Assembly: GCA_030068145.1 (NCBI GenBank)
Contig: JAPJBO010000070.1
Span: 186,001-250,000, forward strand
DNA length: 64,000 nucleotides
Direction: 5' to 3'
DNA from: Diplonema papillatum
Taxonomy: Eukaryota; Euglenozoa; Diplonemea; Diplonemida; Diplonemidae
Shown piece by piece: positions 10,460 to 21,700 of this stretch. Positions within the stretch are counted from its first letter, which is position 1. Every line of letters starts with the position of its first letter. Both the position numbers and the translations under genes were made by a program. A model generated the notes under the pieces. That model was not told the DNA's origin and searched no databases. It saw only the letters and a program-made list of their open reading frames with translations.

Positions 10460-13400
10460 CTACCGGATGAAGTTCTCGAAGTACTCTTTCGCGACGACCC
10501 GAGCACGGACACCAACCTGGAGGTGTGATTTATTGTGCAATGAACACGAGAATCTCTATCGGCTATCCTCAGTATTGGGCATTACAGTAGGACATTGCAG
10601 TCAGGCATTGCTGCTGTGCATTGCAGTTGCGGTTTTCGTTCAATGAGAGGGTAAAACAGACACCCTGTATGTAAATTCGTCAAGCCTCGCAGATTCCCTC
10701 GGAAAATCCGTGAGACACGCGGTACACACAACACGCCCCGGGCTTAGAGCTCTAACTTTGGGCTGGTCTGCGTTCACGAGCGAAACCCGAGACGAAGAAT
10801 GAGGTGCACACAACACCGCGGTGAAAGAGAATGTTGAAGTATGGCTAAAAATAAAGTGGTGTCACCTGAGGGGGTAATCTCAGGGCCGCCCACGTGATAA
10901 GCCGTTAAGCATTGAGTTCTTTTAAGTACATGAACCACATGGATTAGCATGCACTGCCTCGATAGCCAGGTTATCGGATGACGTCGTCACCTGCCATTGC
11001 GTCGTCAAGGTCGAGCATTTGTGGCGCTAGCGGGATTTGGCTTTCTTGCGATTCCAAAGTCTGAGTCGGCGAGTACAAGGGCGGGCAGGAGTGCCTGTTT
11101 TCCACTTTCGAGGGCATCGGTGTGCCCGTGGTTCCCGGTCGTTTCGGAGAGCTGCTTGCCCTCGGTACCTTCTTCTTCCTTCGATGCCCCCCTGAGTCGG
11201 GTGTGGTCGCCTTCGTCCTCTTCCGCTTGCGGCCGGCGATCGGGCCTTCCTTCGGGGTGCCGAGCACCCTCTTCTTCAGCGCTGGTCGTTCGCTGGTTCC
11301 TGGCGTTGGTGGCGGCCTCTTGGTCGCCCGTCCGGTCGTCGCCGTCTCCTTTTCCGTTGCCGCGAGCGGCGCTCGCGCCGCTCGCGCTGCTCGCTTTCCT
11401 ACTGGCGTTTCCCGCTGTACACGCCGTTAGGCAGCGGCTGCCGGCTTATCCCGTGACACCTTTTATATGTACGTTATAGAAAGAGTAGCGTTGGCACTCT
11501 CACAGGCGCCGGGAACGGGCACTCCAGTGAAACTGGGTATGTTGCCGTAGGTTTGAATTTTGGGAGCATTGGCTCATGTGAATTCTGAGACATATTTCTC
11601 CCACGAATGGTGAACCAGCTTTGGTGACCGCTGTTCCGCAGTGGATACATCGATATGTTTCCCGACTTGCGGATCGTGCTCGGTCATTTGAAGGGGCGCG
11701 GACAGTAAGTAATAAAGAGGACCAGTCTCTCAAGGTTTCATACCCTACCCGCGGAGTCGTAACACTCCCTGCAACCCTTTTTCCTTTTCTGTTTTGCACT
11801 TTCTTCGAAGAAGGCTTGATGCCAACATCAAACATGCATGAAAGGCAGTGTCCCGCTTAAACATTAAACTCAGATTTTCCCCCCCGCGGCCGCGCAAGAA
11901 GACGGACGTTCTTTCGGCGACCACGAGTCCACGTGTGGGTCGGGACTTCGGAATGTCTTTTCCTTTTCGTCGATTAGTAGCAGGCGCTTTTTGCAAGGCT
12001 CGGATAATTGGGACCTCGTAGGCATTTGACACCCCTCATTGCACACTGTCGGGTTGCCTCTTCTCACGGCCAGCTTTCATTTCCTGCCCGTTTTCGCTTG
12101 GCTGCTGTTGGAGCTGTACCAAACACTGCAGTTTGCTGCACAAACCTGTCATCCGGCTGCATCAGAAAGGCCCCTTATTGGTGCGTTACTCAGTGATCCA
12201 CCCAGTAACGCCAAACAAAGAAGACTACCGTCGTACGACAAGGAAACGCGTCGTTTGCGTCTGAAAAGAAAGAGTAACACACAGCTTCAAGCACATACGT
12301 GGATTTTGATGTCGGAGAGCTCTTTGCTGATGTCTTGCATGAAGGCGACCACCCAGTCAATAAGCCGTTCCTTGTGCATGGTATCGGTGTGCTCGTTGGT
12401 GATGAGGAGTGACAGGTCGTACTGCGTTCCGTCGTGGAATACGGGCTTTCTCCTGCGGGTGCGTGTAAAATTAAACCGCCTCTTCCTACCTTTGCTAGTC
12501 TATTTCTATCCGTGCGAGCCTCCTTCTACATAGGCTACTCTTCTCCTGCACTAGAGCCTGTGCCTCCTCGCGATCCTCTTCGTAGCTTTGCGCGCTTCTT
12601 TCCACTTTTTTATCCTCGTTCTACCTTTGTTAGTGTCGTCCTACTGTGCTAGTCTTTTATTCCATTCGTAGCTTTTCGCGCTTCTTTCCACTTTTTTATC
12701 CTCGTTCTACCTTTGTTAGTGTCGTCCTACTGTGCTAGTCTTTTTATTCTATTCGTAGCTTTTCGCGCTTCTTTCCACTTTTTTATCCTCGTTCTACCTT
12801 TGTTAGTGTCGTCCTACTGTGCTAGTCTTTTTATTCCATTCGTAGCTTTTCGCGCTTCTTTCCACTTTTTTATCCTCGTTCTACCTTTGTTAGTGTCGTC
12901 CTACTGTGCTAGTCTTTTTATTCCATTCGTAGCTTTTCGCGCTTCTTTCCACTTTTTTATCCTCGTTCTACCTTTGTTAGTGTCGTCCTACTGTGCTAGT
13001 CTTTTTATTCCATTCGTAGCTTTTCGCGCTTCTTTCCACTTTTTTATCCTCGTTCTACCTTTGTTAGTGTCGTCCTACTGTGCTAGTCTTTTTATTCCAT
13101 TCGTAGCTTTTCGCGCTTCTTTCCACTTTTTTATCCTCGTTCTACCTTTGTTAGTGTCGTCCTACTGTGCTAGTCTTTTTATTCCATTCGTAGCTTTTCG
13201 CGCTTCTTTCCACTTTTTTATCCTCGTTCTACCTTTGTTAGTGTCGTCCTACTGTGCTAGTCTTTTTATTCCATTCGTAGCTTTTCGCGCTTCTTTCCAC
13301 TTTTTTATCCTCGTTCTACCTTTGTTAGTGTCGTCCTACTGTGCTAGTCTTTTTATTCCATTCGTAGCTTTTCGCGCTTCTTTCCACTTTTTTATCCTCG

Positions 13401-16400
13401 TTCTACCTTTGTTAGTGTCGTCCTACTGTGCTAGTCTTTTTATTCCATTCGTAGCTTTTCGCGCTTCTTTCCACTTTTTTATCCTCGTTCTACCTTTGTT
13501 AGTGTCGTCCTACTGTGCTAGTCTTTTTATTCCATTCGTAGCTTTTCGCGCTTCTTTCCACTTTTTTATCCTCGTTCTACCTTTGTTAGTGTCGTCCTAC
13601 TGTGCTAGTCTTTTTATTCCATTCGTAGCTTTTCGCGCTTCTTTCCACTTTTTTATCCTCGTTCTACCTTTGTTAGTGTCGTCCTACTGTGCTAGTCTTT
13701 TTATTCCATTCGTAGCTTTTCGCGCTTCTTTCCACTTTTTTATCCTCGTTCTACCTTTGTTAGTGTCGTCCTACTGTGCTAGTCTTTTTATTGGGAAAAA
13801 TAAATTCCCTCTGGTGGAAATGGCTTGTGGAGAGTGACGATAAATTTCGTTTATTTTTTGAGAGGATTCCGTTGTGTTTACACAGGCCGGACAAATAAAC
13901 GAATTTATTTTTTCCGATCTCGGAATTTATTTTGCGCCGCCAGCTATTTTCAGTCGACACAAATAAATGAAATTTATTGTCCCTAGGGAAATAAATTCGT
14001 TTATTTTTCCGACTGAAAATAGCTGGCGGCGCAGAATAAGGTCGTAGGCAGAAATCTGTAGGGGAGACCCCTCGCAAAATTTTATTCCATTTCGCTGGTC
14101 TTTTCTCGTGACGAACCTCAGCGTCTCTTTACGACTTCCACTCGGCGTTCAGCTAAAACGAGCAAGCAAGGAGTCCGACTGCCATTCTGATACGAACTTG
14201 ATACTAGCTACCAGCAACGATTGCTATCGTAGCGGATTACACCTCAACGACCCGCTTTTCACTTTCCCTTCACCCCCTTCCATAGATTTGCCACCAAATA
14301 TTCGTTCAGCTTCTAGCTGGACTGCATCATATCTGCATTGATACTTGAGCAGCAGGAGGGTAAAGTGCTTCCGGGTTGATCTGCGACTTCATCACCTGCT
14401 CCTTCTCTTCTCTTGTTCCCCTGAGCACTTTCCCACACCGGAAAGGGTTGCGTTGGCAGAAACGGTGATAATAACTGTCACAGGATTGATGAAAGCGAGA
14501 ATTTGGGGTAGGCTCTGTTTATTAGATTCACGGTTAAACGAAGCTAGCGCACAAGGTTTGTCTGATCTCGCACCAACTTCCCGATACCAAATAGACGCCC
14601 TATTCTAACTCTCGTAAAGGGGACTTTCCGCAGAAAACGTTAGCGTACGGTTTGATTGGTGTCCTTTTTTCATTGTTCTCTCTCTCTCTCCCAAGAGGTA
14701 GGATCTCTGGTGAGTAGGTTTCGTTTATCACCGGCTTTCATGCACACATACACAGACGACAATTGAATTTCCGGCTTCTACTCGTTCCTTTGGTGTTGGC
14801 GTCGAACCTTCGGTGTACTGTGTGCGATAGTCGCACAATCAGGGCGCAAGCTTCTGCGCGGCACCACGTAAGCCAGCCATACCAGTTGCTTGGCAAAGGG
14901 CGGGGCTGGCAACCGGAAAGAAAAGACACACCGAAGGATGTAGTAGTACTCGGCTCGGCGCTCCAAAAAGTTCATGAACGACAGCGTAATTTGTTTGTCG
15001 AGGGCATCAATCTTCCTAATCTTGATGCTGAGCCGCACGCTGTTGACCGACGCTGTAAGTTGGGATTGAGACTGGTGTTGCTGGGGGGTGGACGTCTTAG
15101 TTTAATGTGTAGACAGAACACTGCCTCACATGCATGGTAGCCGCCATCAAGTCTTCTTCGAACCAAATGTGGGATAGAAAAACGAAGAGAGTACGAGACT
15201 CTGCAAGTAAAGAGGACACCATGAGGGAGGGGAGTGTGCTCCTCATGTTTTGAGAATGTGTGTGTCCATATAAGGGTACTTATTCAGAATCTTCTGACCA
15301 TGCAAGGGTATTTTGCAAAACCTGATGTCCATACAGGGGTATTATGCAAAACTCTGCTGTCCATACAAAGGCCCTTTCAAAAACTAGGGAGCCCATACAA
15401 AGGTTTATTCCAAAAGTTCGGCTCCGGATAAGGAGCTTTGTCCTTTTCTTTTCCCCCCGACGACAACAAGTGCCAGACTAGTCCACCCAGGGGCGGTTTC
15501 TAGGTAGGATCTCTGCTTCGCAGGAGTTGCATGCGGGGTTCAAGGATCTGAATCGTTTTCCTACATGGTGGGCGTGGGTCGGTCTCAGCCCGCCCACGGC
15601 TTCACCTCTAAGAGAGCGTATTCAAACTTGTCGTCCGCAGAGTTGCTGCTTTTCCCTTCAGGCGTTGAGCTCAGAGTCCAATAAGTGGTATCCGGGGGGA
15701 CGAGGGGGACGAGCGGCGCTACCCAGTGCGCTTATGAGAGCGTAACGCACTGAGGAGCCTTGTTGTTCCAAGGGTTTGAGCCTTATGGCCGGTTCCTACG
15801 GTTATCTCCTGGTTCGGCTCCACTCGAAAGAGTGGGGTTGGATCAGGAGAAACCCGGATGTGAATTTGGAAAAAAGTGATGAATCCACCCAGAGTCTCTC
15901 GATGTAGGCGCACTGGAGGCCGCATCTAACTAGGGAAGCAAGGAGCGTTCGTCGCCATCGAGGACCGATCGTGTGGTTGAAGTCGAGGAGCTTCCAAGCG
16001 GTACAAACTTGCGCGCGGCACACCTGCTGCAGGCCGCTTTCGTCCCGCTTCAGGGGCAAGAGAGGTGGGTGGTTAGACTTTCCAACGGTTTGCTAGGAGA
16101 ACCCACCACCCAGCACCTGATTGGCTCCGGGTGGTTTGTCCGTGCGTTGCCGCAATACCGGTACACCAAGAAGTCGCGACGAGCGGGTGATCCCAAGTAA
16201 GGAACGCAAACGGGCCGGCGACGACGAGCGTCCCATTTCCTCCAGCGTTTTAAACCATTCAAGAAGACCGCGGGAAGTTGAACCGGGAGCTACCGGAGGT
16301 GTGCATGTGCATGGGTGCTACAACCTGGTTGCGGGACAATAAACCCTCGGGCATAAAAACTGCGTGTTTTTCCCGTTCAAATAAAAAGTGAAAAGAGGGG

Positions 16401-16613
16401 CATACATTCAATGAGGACCTGCTCGGCGCCGTCTTCTCTCGCGATAACGACAGGGTTCAACAGAAGTCCTGGGCTCGATTTCGCCTCAACTTCGGGCTTG
16501 TTGTGTCGCTCCACGACTTGACTGGGAAAGTTCATAAGGCATAGCGCGGCGTCGAGGGTTCTCTTGATGCAGTTGATGTACGGCTGCTGCGCAACAACAC
16601 CAGCACTCGTCAT
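10460..16613 (-). CDS. ARPC4: Arp2/3 complex subunit 4 (ARPC4/p20), 4 exons, 179 aa
   Basis: Exons: 16613-16406, 15052-14932, 12452-12299, 10516-10460; 540 nt joined, in frame. Known role: core subunit of the Arp2/3 complex, which nucleates branched actin filaments in the cytoplasm. Exon 1 encodes [20 protein letters not shown], a near-identical family signature. Exon 2 gives [14 protein letters not shown] and [10 protein letters not shown]. Exon 3 gives [13 protein letters not shown] and [20 protein letters not shown]. The 57-nt last exon gives [13 protein letters not shown] and the stop. Length is close to the 168 aa of the human protein. Donors are GTATGC, GTGTGT, GTATGT; acceptors all CAG. 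Introns are 1353, 2479 and 1782 nt, and repeat arrays fill parts of them. No missing region is apparent. Confidence 0.95.
10971..11440 (-). other. Lys/Arg/Pro-rich open frame inside ARPC4 intron 3
   Basis: A minus-strand frame of about 155 codons open from a TAA near 11440 to a TAA at 10971. It has strongly GC-ending codons, NLS-like clusters ([18 protein letters not shown]) and an acidic end ([11 protein letters not shown]). Composition fits a disordered nuclear protein tail. It sits in the last intron of ARPC4 on the same strand and has no ATG start. It could be an exon of a nested or alternatively spliced product, a captured exon, or chance. No family recognised. Confidence 0.3.
11745..11885 (-). 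repeat. Dispersed repeat F5, reverse orientation, in ARPC4 intron 3
   Basis: Reverse copy of the F5 pattern: TTCTTCGAAGAAGGCTTGAT, CATCAAACATGCATGAAAGG, CAGTGTC and AAACATTAAACTCAGATTTT on the plus strand. A similar reverse copy is at 62935-63020. Confidence 0.6.
12580..13791. repeat. 87-bp tandem array, about 14 copies, in ARPC4 intron 2
   Basis: Pyrimidine-rich unit on the plus strand containing CGCGCTTCTTTCCACTTTTT, ATCCTCGTTCTACC, GTTAGTGTCGTCCTACTGTG and TTTTTATTCCATTCGTAGC. The inner copies are essentially identical; the first two and the last differ. Because 87 is divisible by 3, a plus-strand frame stays open for more than 370 codons, but it is antisense to the gene and is not taken as a protein. 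Confidence 0.95.
13790..14040. repeat. Snap-back inverted repeat next to the 87-bp array
   Basis: Arms of 23 bp, GCGCCGCCAGCTATTTTCAG plus TCG at 13934-13956 and its exact complement at 14010-14032, with a 53-nt spacer. AT-rich motifs AATAAACGAATTTATTTT and AAATAAATTCGTTTATTTTT also face each other nearby. Probably a folded MITE-like element in ARPC4 intron 2. Confidence 0.75.
15090..15180 (+). repeat. Dispersed repeat F5, partial, in ARPC4 intron 1
   Basis: TCTTAGTTTAATGTGTAGAC, then CACTGCC, CATGCATGG and CATCAAGTCTTCTTCGAAC. It begins about 40 nt from the exon 2 acceptor (15053-15055). A similar copy lies at 50224-50280. Confidence 0.55.
15262..15432. repeat. Degenerate short tandem repeat in ARPC4 intron 1
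   Basis: Five to six imperfect units of about 33 bp around the core GTCCATACAAGGGTATT followed by GCAAAAC. Divergence between units is high. Confidence 0.6.
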
Positions 16614-17728
16614 GATCGCAACCCCCCGACCCCACCTTTTCCAGTGAATGAGGCACTTGATGTTTTGTGAAAACGGTGGTCTCGTTTCGTAATAACAACT
16701 ATGTGTAACTGGAAAGAGAACGCTGGCGGCGTGTTCAGGAGAAGACTAGCCCAGCCGACTTGTCTCGCCTGCGACTGAAAAGAATTTACGACTTCTATCA
16801 TACCGGAACGAGTGCCTAATTTCATCGGAAACGCAAGCTCGACATCGTAAGTGCTGTGCACAAAGGCAAGGAACCGCACCCTGCCGTTCTTTTCGCGACT
16901 CTCACCGTGTTGCTCGACGAAGAAAGCGCTGTCGAAGACGCAGTTATTATTCGACCCCCGCCCCCTATACTAGAGAAAAACTCTACCCACGGCTCACTGG
17001 GTCCGTTTTGTTTGTACGTGCAGGGGGAAGTCAACCTGATAGTGATAGCTCGTTGGCTATGCAGAGAAGCGTACGCTTTATGGATTCGCTCATGTTGCAC
17101 GCAGTTTTTTTGAGCTGCACTACCATATACCTACTGCACTGGCTGTCTGCGACCGGTCTGGTGTTTTTTGCCGGTACAACAATTTTCGGTGTCAGGAAAG
17201 GCTACCTTCTTAACGGGAGCACTCATGTTCGGCGCACAATCAGAGCTTCACAAGCTCAAATGTCTTTCGCGCGCCGTCCCCTTTTCCTGCGTCCGTTTGC
17301 GATCGGGTTACTTCTGCAACGAGGAACAAAACGCCGAAAGAAAGAAGTCGAGAGAAAACTGAGGATTGGTCTCTTGCACTACTGGGACTGCTTTCCAATC
17401 TCTTTTTTCGTTAGGTTCTCTTTGGCTCTTGTTTGCGTACTAGGGGGGGAAGGTACTGTTCAATAGCACAGACATACACGACTGAAGACCCGACGTCTTT
17501 CAGGTGCCGATTGTAAAATCAAAGCAAGGAAAGACACGAAACGCCGACTGGAGGCACGCCAACTTGCAGGGGATCCCGTTCAACCAATCAGACCCCTCCA
17601 CCCCTGATTATATCCGGGAAGACCGTCTACAACGCAAAGCCCCTACGGTTTGCGATGCCGGACGCATCTCTCGCCACGCATCGGTTCCAGTGACTCTGGG
17701 CCTCTTCAGGACGCACAACTCTGTATAG
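16614..17728. other. Upstream region of ARPC4, nothing recognised
   Basis: About 1.1 kb between the ARPC4 ATG and the TIR element. It should contain the ARPC4 promoter, but no TATA-like or other clear motif stands out. Open frames here match no family. A TTTGTTTGTACGTGC block near 17005 belongs to the dispersed repeat also seen at 7375 and 31010. Confidence 0.45.
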
Positions 17729-18435
17729 GGCTACAGGGGGGGGCTAAATACAATTGTCTTGGAATACAATTGTCTCTTTCATTGGCCGGTTTCAGAGTCC
17801 GTCCACCTGAATAGAGTTGTGTTGGAACACAGTGCAGTTGCCTTGGAATACAATTGTGCACACGGTTTCTAATCGTGGACCCTCCACAACAGGTCTGGAC
17901 TCCGGTAGATTGGAGACCGGTGGTCACTTTTGTCAAGTTGTCAGTGACTGTTGTGAAACCTTCGTGGGCTATTACGAGCCACTGCGCAAGCGTACTAAGT
18001 AGCGTGATGACCCGGCAGGGACGTGGTTTGTCGTAAGTCGTTCGGCGGTGGCGAGGCGACGCCCAGTGCTGTGGCGTCGCCGACTATCTCTGCCGGCCGT
18101 AGAAGATTCTTCCGCAAAATCAGTGGAGAAGAGTGATTTTGGAACGGCCCGTAGTGTAGGTGGCGCACGTCGGCGGAGCGTTTGTAGGTGGCGCATTGGA
18201 GACGAAATCGGCTCGTGCAGCTTGGCTACATGTTGTCCGGACTCCGCCCTCCGGGACCGGAGTCCCGAAGGGCCGGACTGTCTCCGTCTTGGCCGCGTGA
18301 CAAGGCGACTTCTGTAGAAACAATTGTATTCCAAGACAATTCTATTCAACAACTGTCAAGTTCTGCCGGGGCAGGGATTGGCGTGCTTGCTTTGGAATAC
18401 AATTGTACACAATTGTATTTCCCCCCCCTGTAGCC
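17729..18435. mobile_element. 707-bp element with terminal inverted repeats (MITE-like)
   Basis: The left end GGCTACAGGGGGGGG then CTAAATACAATTGT is mirrored by the right end AATTGTATTTCCCCCCCC then TGTAGCC. Subterminal copies of GGAATACAATTGT occur several times in both orientations (17750-17775, about 17840, 18320-18345, 18390-18415), a typical transposase-binding layout. No open frame resembling a transposase, so it would be non-autonomous. A target duplication is not clear. Confidence 0.75.
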
Positions 18436-18737
18436 TTGTTTCGGTCGACTTGACCCTCTGTTCCCTACATATTCGATCACGCTTCGATAATCGCCGTGGT
18501 GGTTACCATCCACTGCAGCAACTTCTTAGCAGATTCGTGTTCAACGGAATCGCAGATGCAATTGCAGCTTGAAGGGCGAACATGCAGTGGCTTCTTCGTC
18601 CGAGGACGCGAGTTGGGCACTTCGACATGCTCGTGACTAGAAAGGGCAAAGCACAGAAATCGAGAAAACCCCGAGCAATGAGTGCGCCGGACTGCAGCAA
18701 AGCGAAGGCAGCCGGGTGGATGGGGTGGACAGGTTCG

Positions 18738-21700
18738 TCAAGCGCCTTGCCGTGCCGGCGGGATGCTCCTGTGAAAATCTGCAAACAGCAGCTCGCTGGA
18801 CAGCGGCGTGTCGCAGGAACAGTGTGAAGGCCCGGGCGTCGACGCGAGGATGGAGGACGGGGTGGTGGCCGACGGCGGTCGCGGCGAGAAGAAGATATCC
18901 GAAGGGTCCAGCCCGCTGCTCGGATCATTGGAGGGAAGGGGCAGGCACCAGCCGCCGGGCGACGACGAAGCCGCGCCGGCGGTCGCCGCCGACCCGGCAG
19001 TGGCCCCGGGGCCGGGTTTGCCGTCCGCAAACCCCAACGGCGGACTCGCAGGTGTGGAACGGTCACCCTGCGACGGCACGCGCCAGGGGCTCGTCGCTGC
19101 GGGATGGAAGGGAGACGGGGTGGTAGTTACGGGACGGCCGTTCCAGGACTGGGACTGCGTAGGTCGCGTTGGAGGGGGTGCAGTTACAGCAGCCGCCGCG
19201 GCGTGGTCACTCTGGACCTGTGTAGGTCCGGTTACAGGCATACTACCAGCAGGATGTAAGGGAGACGGAGTGGCCACTACGGGACGGCCGTTCCAGTACT
19301 GTGACTGCGTGGGTCGCGTTGGCAGGGGTGCAGTTACAGCAGCCGCCGCGGCGTGGTCACTCTGGACCTGTGTAGGTCCGGTTACAGGCATACTACCAGC
19401 AGGATGTAAGGGAGACGGAGTGGCCACTACGGGACGGCCGTTCCAGTACTGTGACTGCGTGGGTCGCGTTGGCAGGGGTGCAGTTACAGCAGCCGCCGCG
19501 GCGTGGTCACTCTGGACCTGTGTAGGTCCGGTTACAGGCATACTACCAGCAGGATGTAAGGGAGACGGAGTGGCCACTACGGGACGGCCGTTCCAGTACT
19601 GTGACTGCGTGGGTCGCGTTGGCAGGGGTGCAGTTACAGCAGCCGCCGCGGCGTGGTCACTCTGGACCTGTGTTGGTCCGGTTACAGGCATACCACCAGC
19701 AGGATGCAAGGGAGACGGAGTGGCCACTACGGGACGGCCGTTCCAGTACTGTGACTGCGTGGGTCGCGTTGGAAGGGGTGCTGGTGCAGTAGTCGTTGCC
19801 GGATGGTCACTCTGGGCCTGTGTAGGTCGGGTTGCAGGTACGCTAGTTGTGGGATGCAAAGGAGACGGAGTGGTCGTTACGGGACGGCCATTCCAAGACT
19901 GCGACTGCGTTGGTCGGGTTGGCAGGGGTGCGGGAGCAGGGGTCGTCGCGGGATGATCATTCTCAGACCGCGCCTCTCGCGACGGGGATGGCTCTTTTTG
20001 GGCCTGCCGACCTGCGGTGGGACCGGGTGGGACTTGCCGCCGGCCCTCAGCGGGCGGAATCACGGAATCGAAGCCTGCCGACTGCCGGTCGGGCCTGCGG
20101 AACCGCCCCGACTGGAGCAGGCGGATGGCGCCGATGAGCAGCCGCCGCTCGGCCTTCTCGGCCTCCGGGTACTCGAAGGGTGCCGGCGTGTCGTGCCGCG
20201 AGCGCCACACGGCGGGCTTCTTGTGCGTGTGGAACATGAGCTGCTTCAGCTGCTGCAAGCGCCGCTGCAGCGGGTCGGAGAACTTCTTGTCGCCCGAGAA
20301 GCTGCTGTACAGCGGCGCGATGGTCTCCGGCTGGTCGAGTCCGCTGTTCGTCGAACGGTCAACGTATATTCGGTGCAGACCTGTGGTTTTGCGCATACTA
20401 CATGTGGGGTTTCGTTGTATAATGGCCTAGCTTCAAGGGAATTGGAAATACTCAAGGGACTGCCTTGTGCTCATTTCGAAGGAGGCTGGAGGGGGGAGAA
20501 AACAATACAACTACAAAGTGGGTCTTTTTTGTTGAACGCCTACGCCCGCCATTAAACCCAGATTTACCTGTGTTTCGTGTGGGCTACAGCACATTTACCT
20601 CCTTTGATCTATCGCAACGGAAGTCTCCTCAAGCATTTCCTACAGAGCAGGTGCTTATACAAAAGAAAAAAAGGTTGAAAAATGATACTGGATGTGTGGG
20701 GTGGAGTCGTTGTTATCGGTGCTGGTTTTGAGATCGGGGAAGGCAAGAAAGCTTGCGGTGGTCTCCGTCGGTCTGGTAGTTTGTGCTACCTCCGTTCTTT
20801 TACACTCGTTCTCTTCTCTACTCGCTGCTGTACGTACTCTTTCACTCTTCAAACACTTTTGGCGGGGTAGGGTGGAGGTGTACAAGAACGTGTTTGAATG
20901 GATGTGTGCTCACCGATGTTCCCGTGAAAATTGGCAGAAGGTCTGACCTTGATTTGTCGAGCAAAGCCTCTGGCGCCCTTAGGGACCCACATATACCGTG
21001 GTTTGGCGCGTCAACCAACAAGACGAGACGAAAAAGACCAAAAAAGACGAAAAAGGGCAAGGGGCATCCCGAACCCGTCCGTGAACTATACGGTACATGG
21101 TGGAGTCCAGAATCGGAAGCTGGAGTTTAAAAAGGCGGGTGTCACACCAGCTTTTCGGGTGTGGATTTACACGCGTTGTGGTAAGTAGCACCCGCGTTGC
21201 GGGTGTGACTTGGGCACATCCTCTTTGACACCAGCTTCTGAGGCTGGACCAGCACCACAAGATAAAGGTGGAATTCCCGTATATCCCAACACCTGGAACT
21301 TTGTCTCTATCAAGGCAACCCCATTGGAATAGAAGGGAACACAATTGGTTGGTTGGGATATAAGGGAACAAAACTTGAAGTGGTGGGATATAAGGGAAAA
21401 TCACCCTAGATAAACCACTGGTGTGCTGTGGTTGGGATATAAGGGGACAAAACTTGAAGTGGTGGGATATAAGGGAAAAACACCCAAGATAAAACACTGG
21501 TGTACTGAGGTTGGGATACAAGAGAATTACCCAAGATAAACCACTGGTGTACTGGTGTCACCTGAGGGGGGTAATCTAAAGATATCGCACACCTACACGC
21601 TCGCGCAGTACCGGCGGGTACGAGTCCGAGACGGCCGACGGGACCTCGTTGGGCTTCTCCGCTACGGAGCGCTGCCACAGGTCCTTCCGCAGCTGGGGGC

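Noticed and set aside
9806-10528. 240-codon plus-strand frame
   Set aside because: Antisense to the ARPC4 last exon and its degenerate copies; no domain.
12713-13837. 374-codon plus-strand open frame of repeated [17 protein letters not shown]
   Set aside because: It is the 87-bp intronic array read in one frame (87 is divisible by 3), antisense to ARPC4.
18808-19956. 382-codon plus-strand frame across the 150-bp array
   Set aside because: Shadow of the minus-strand repeat protein, whose exon joins in frame to exon 1 and has coherent composition.
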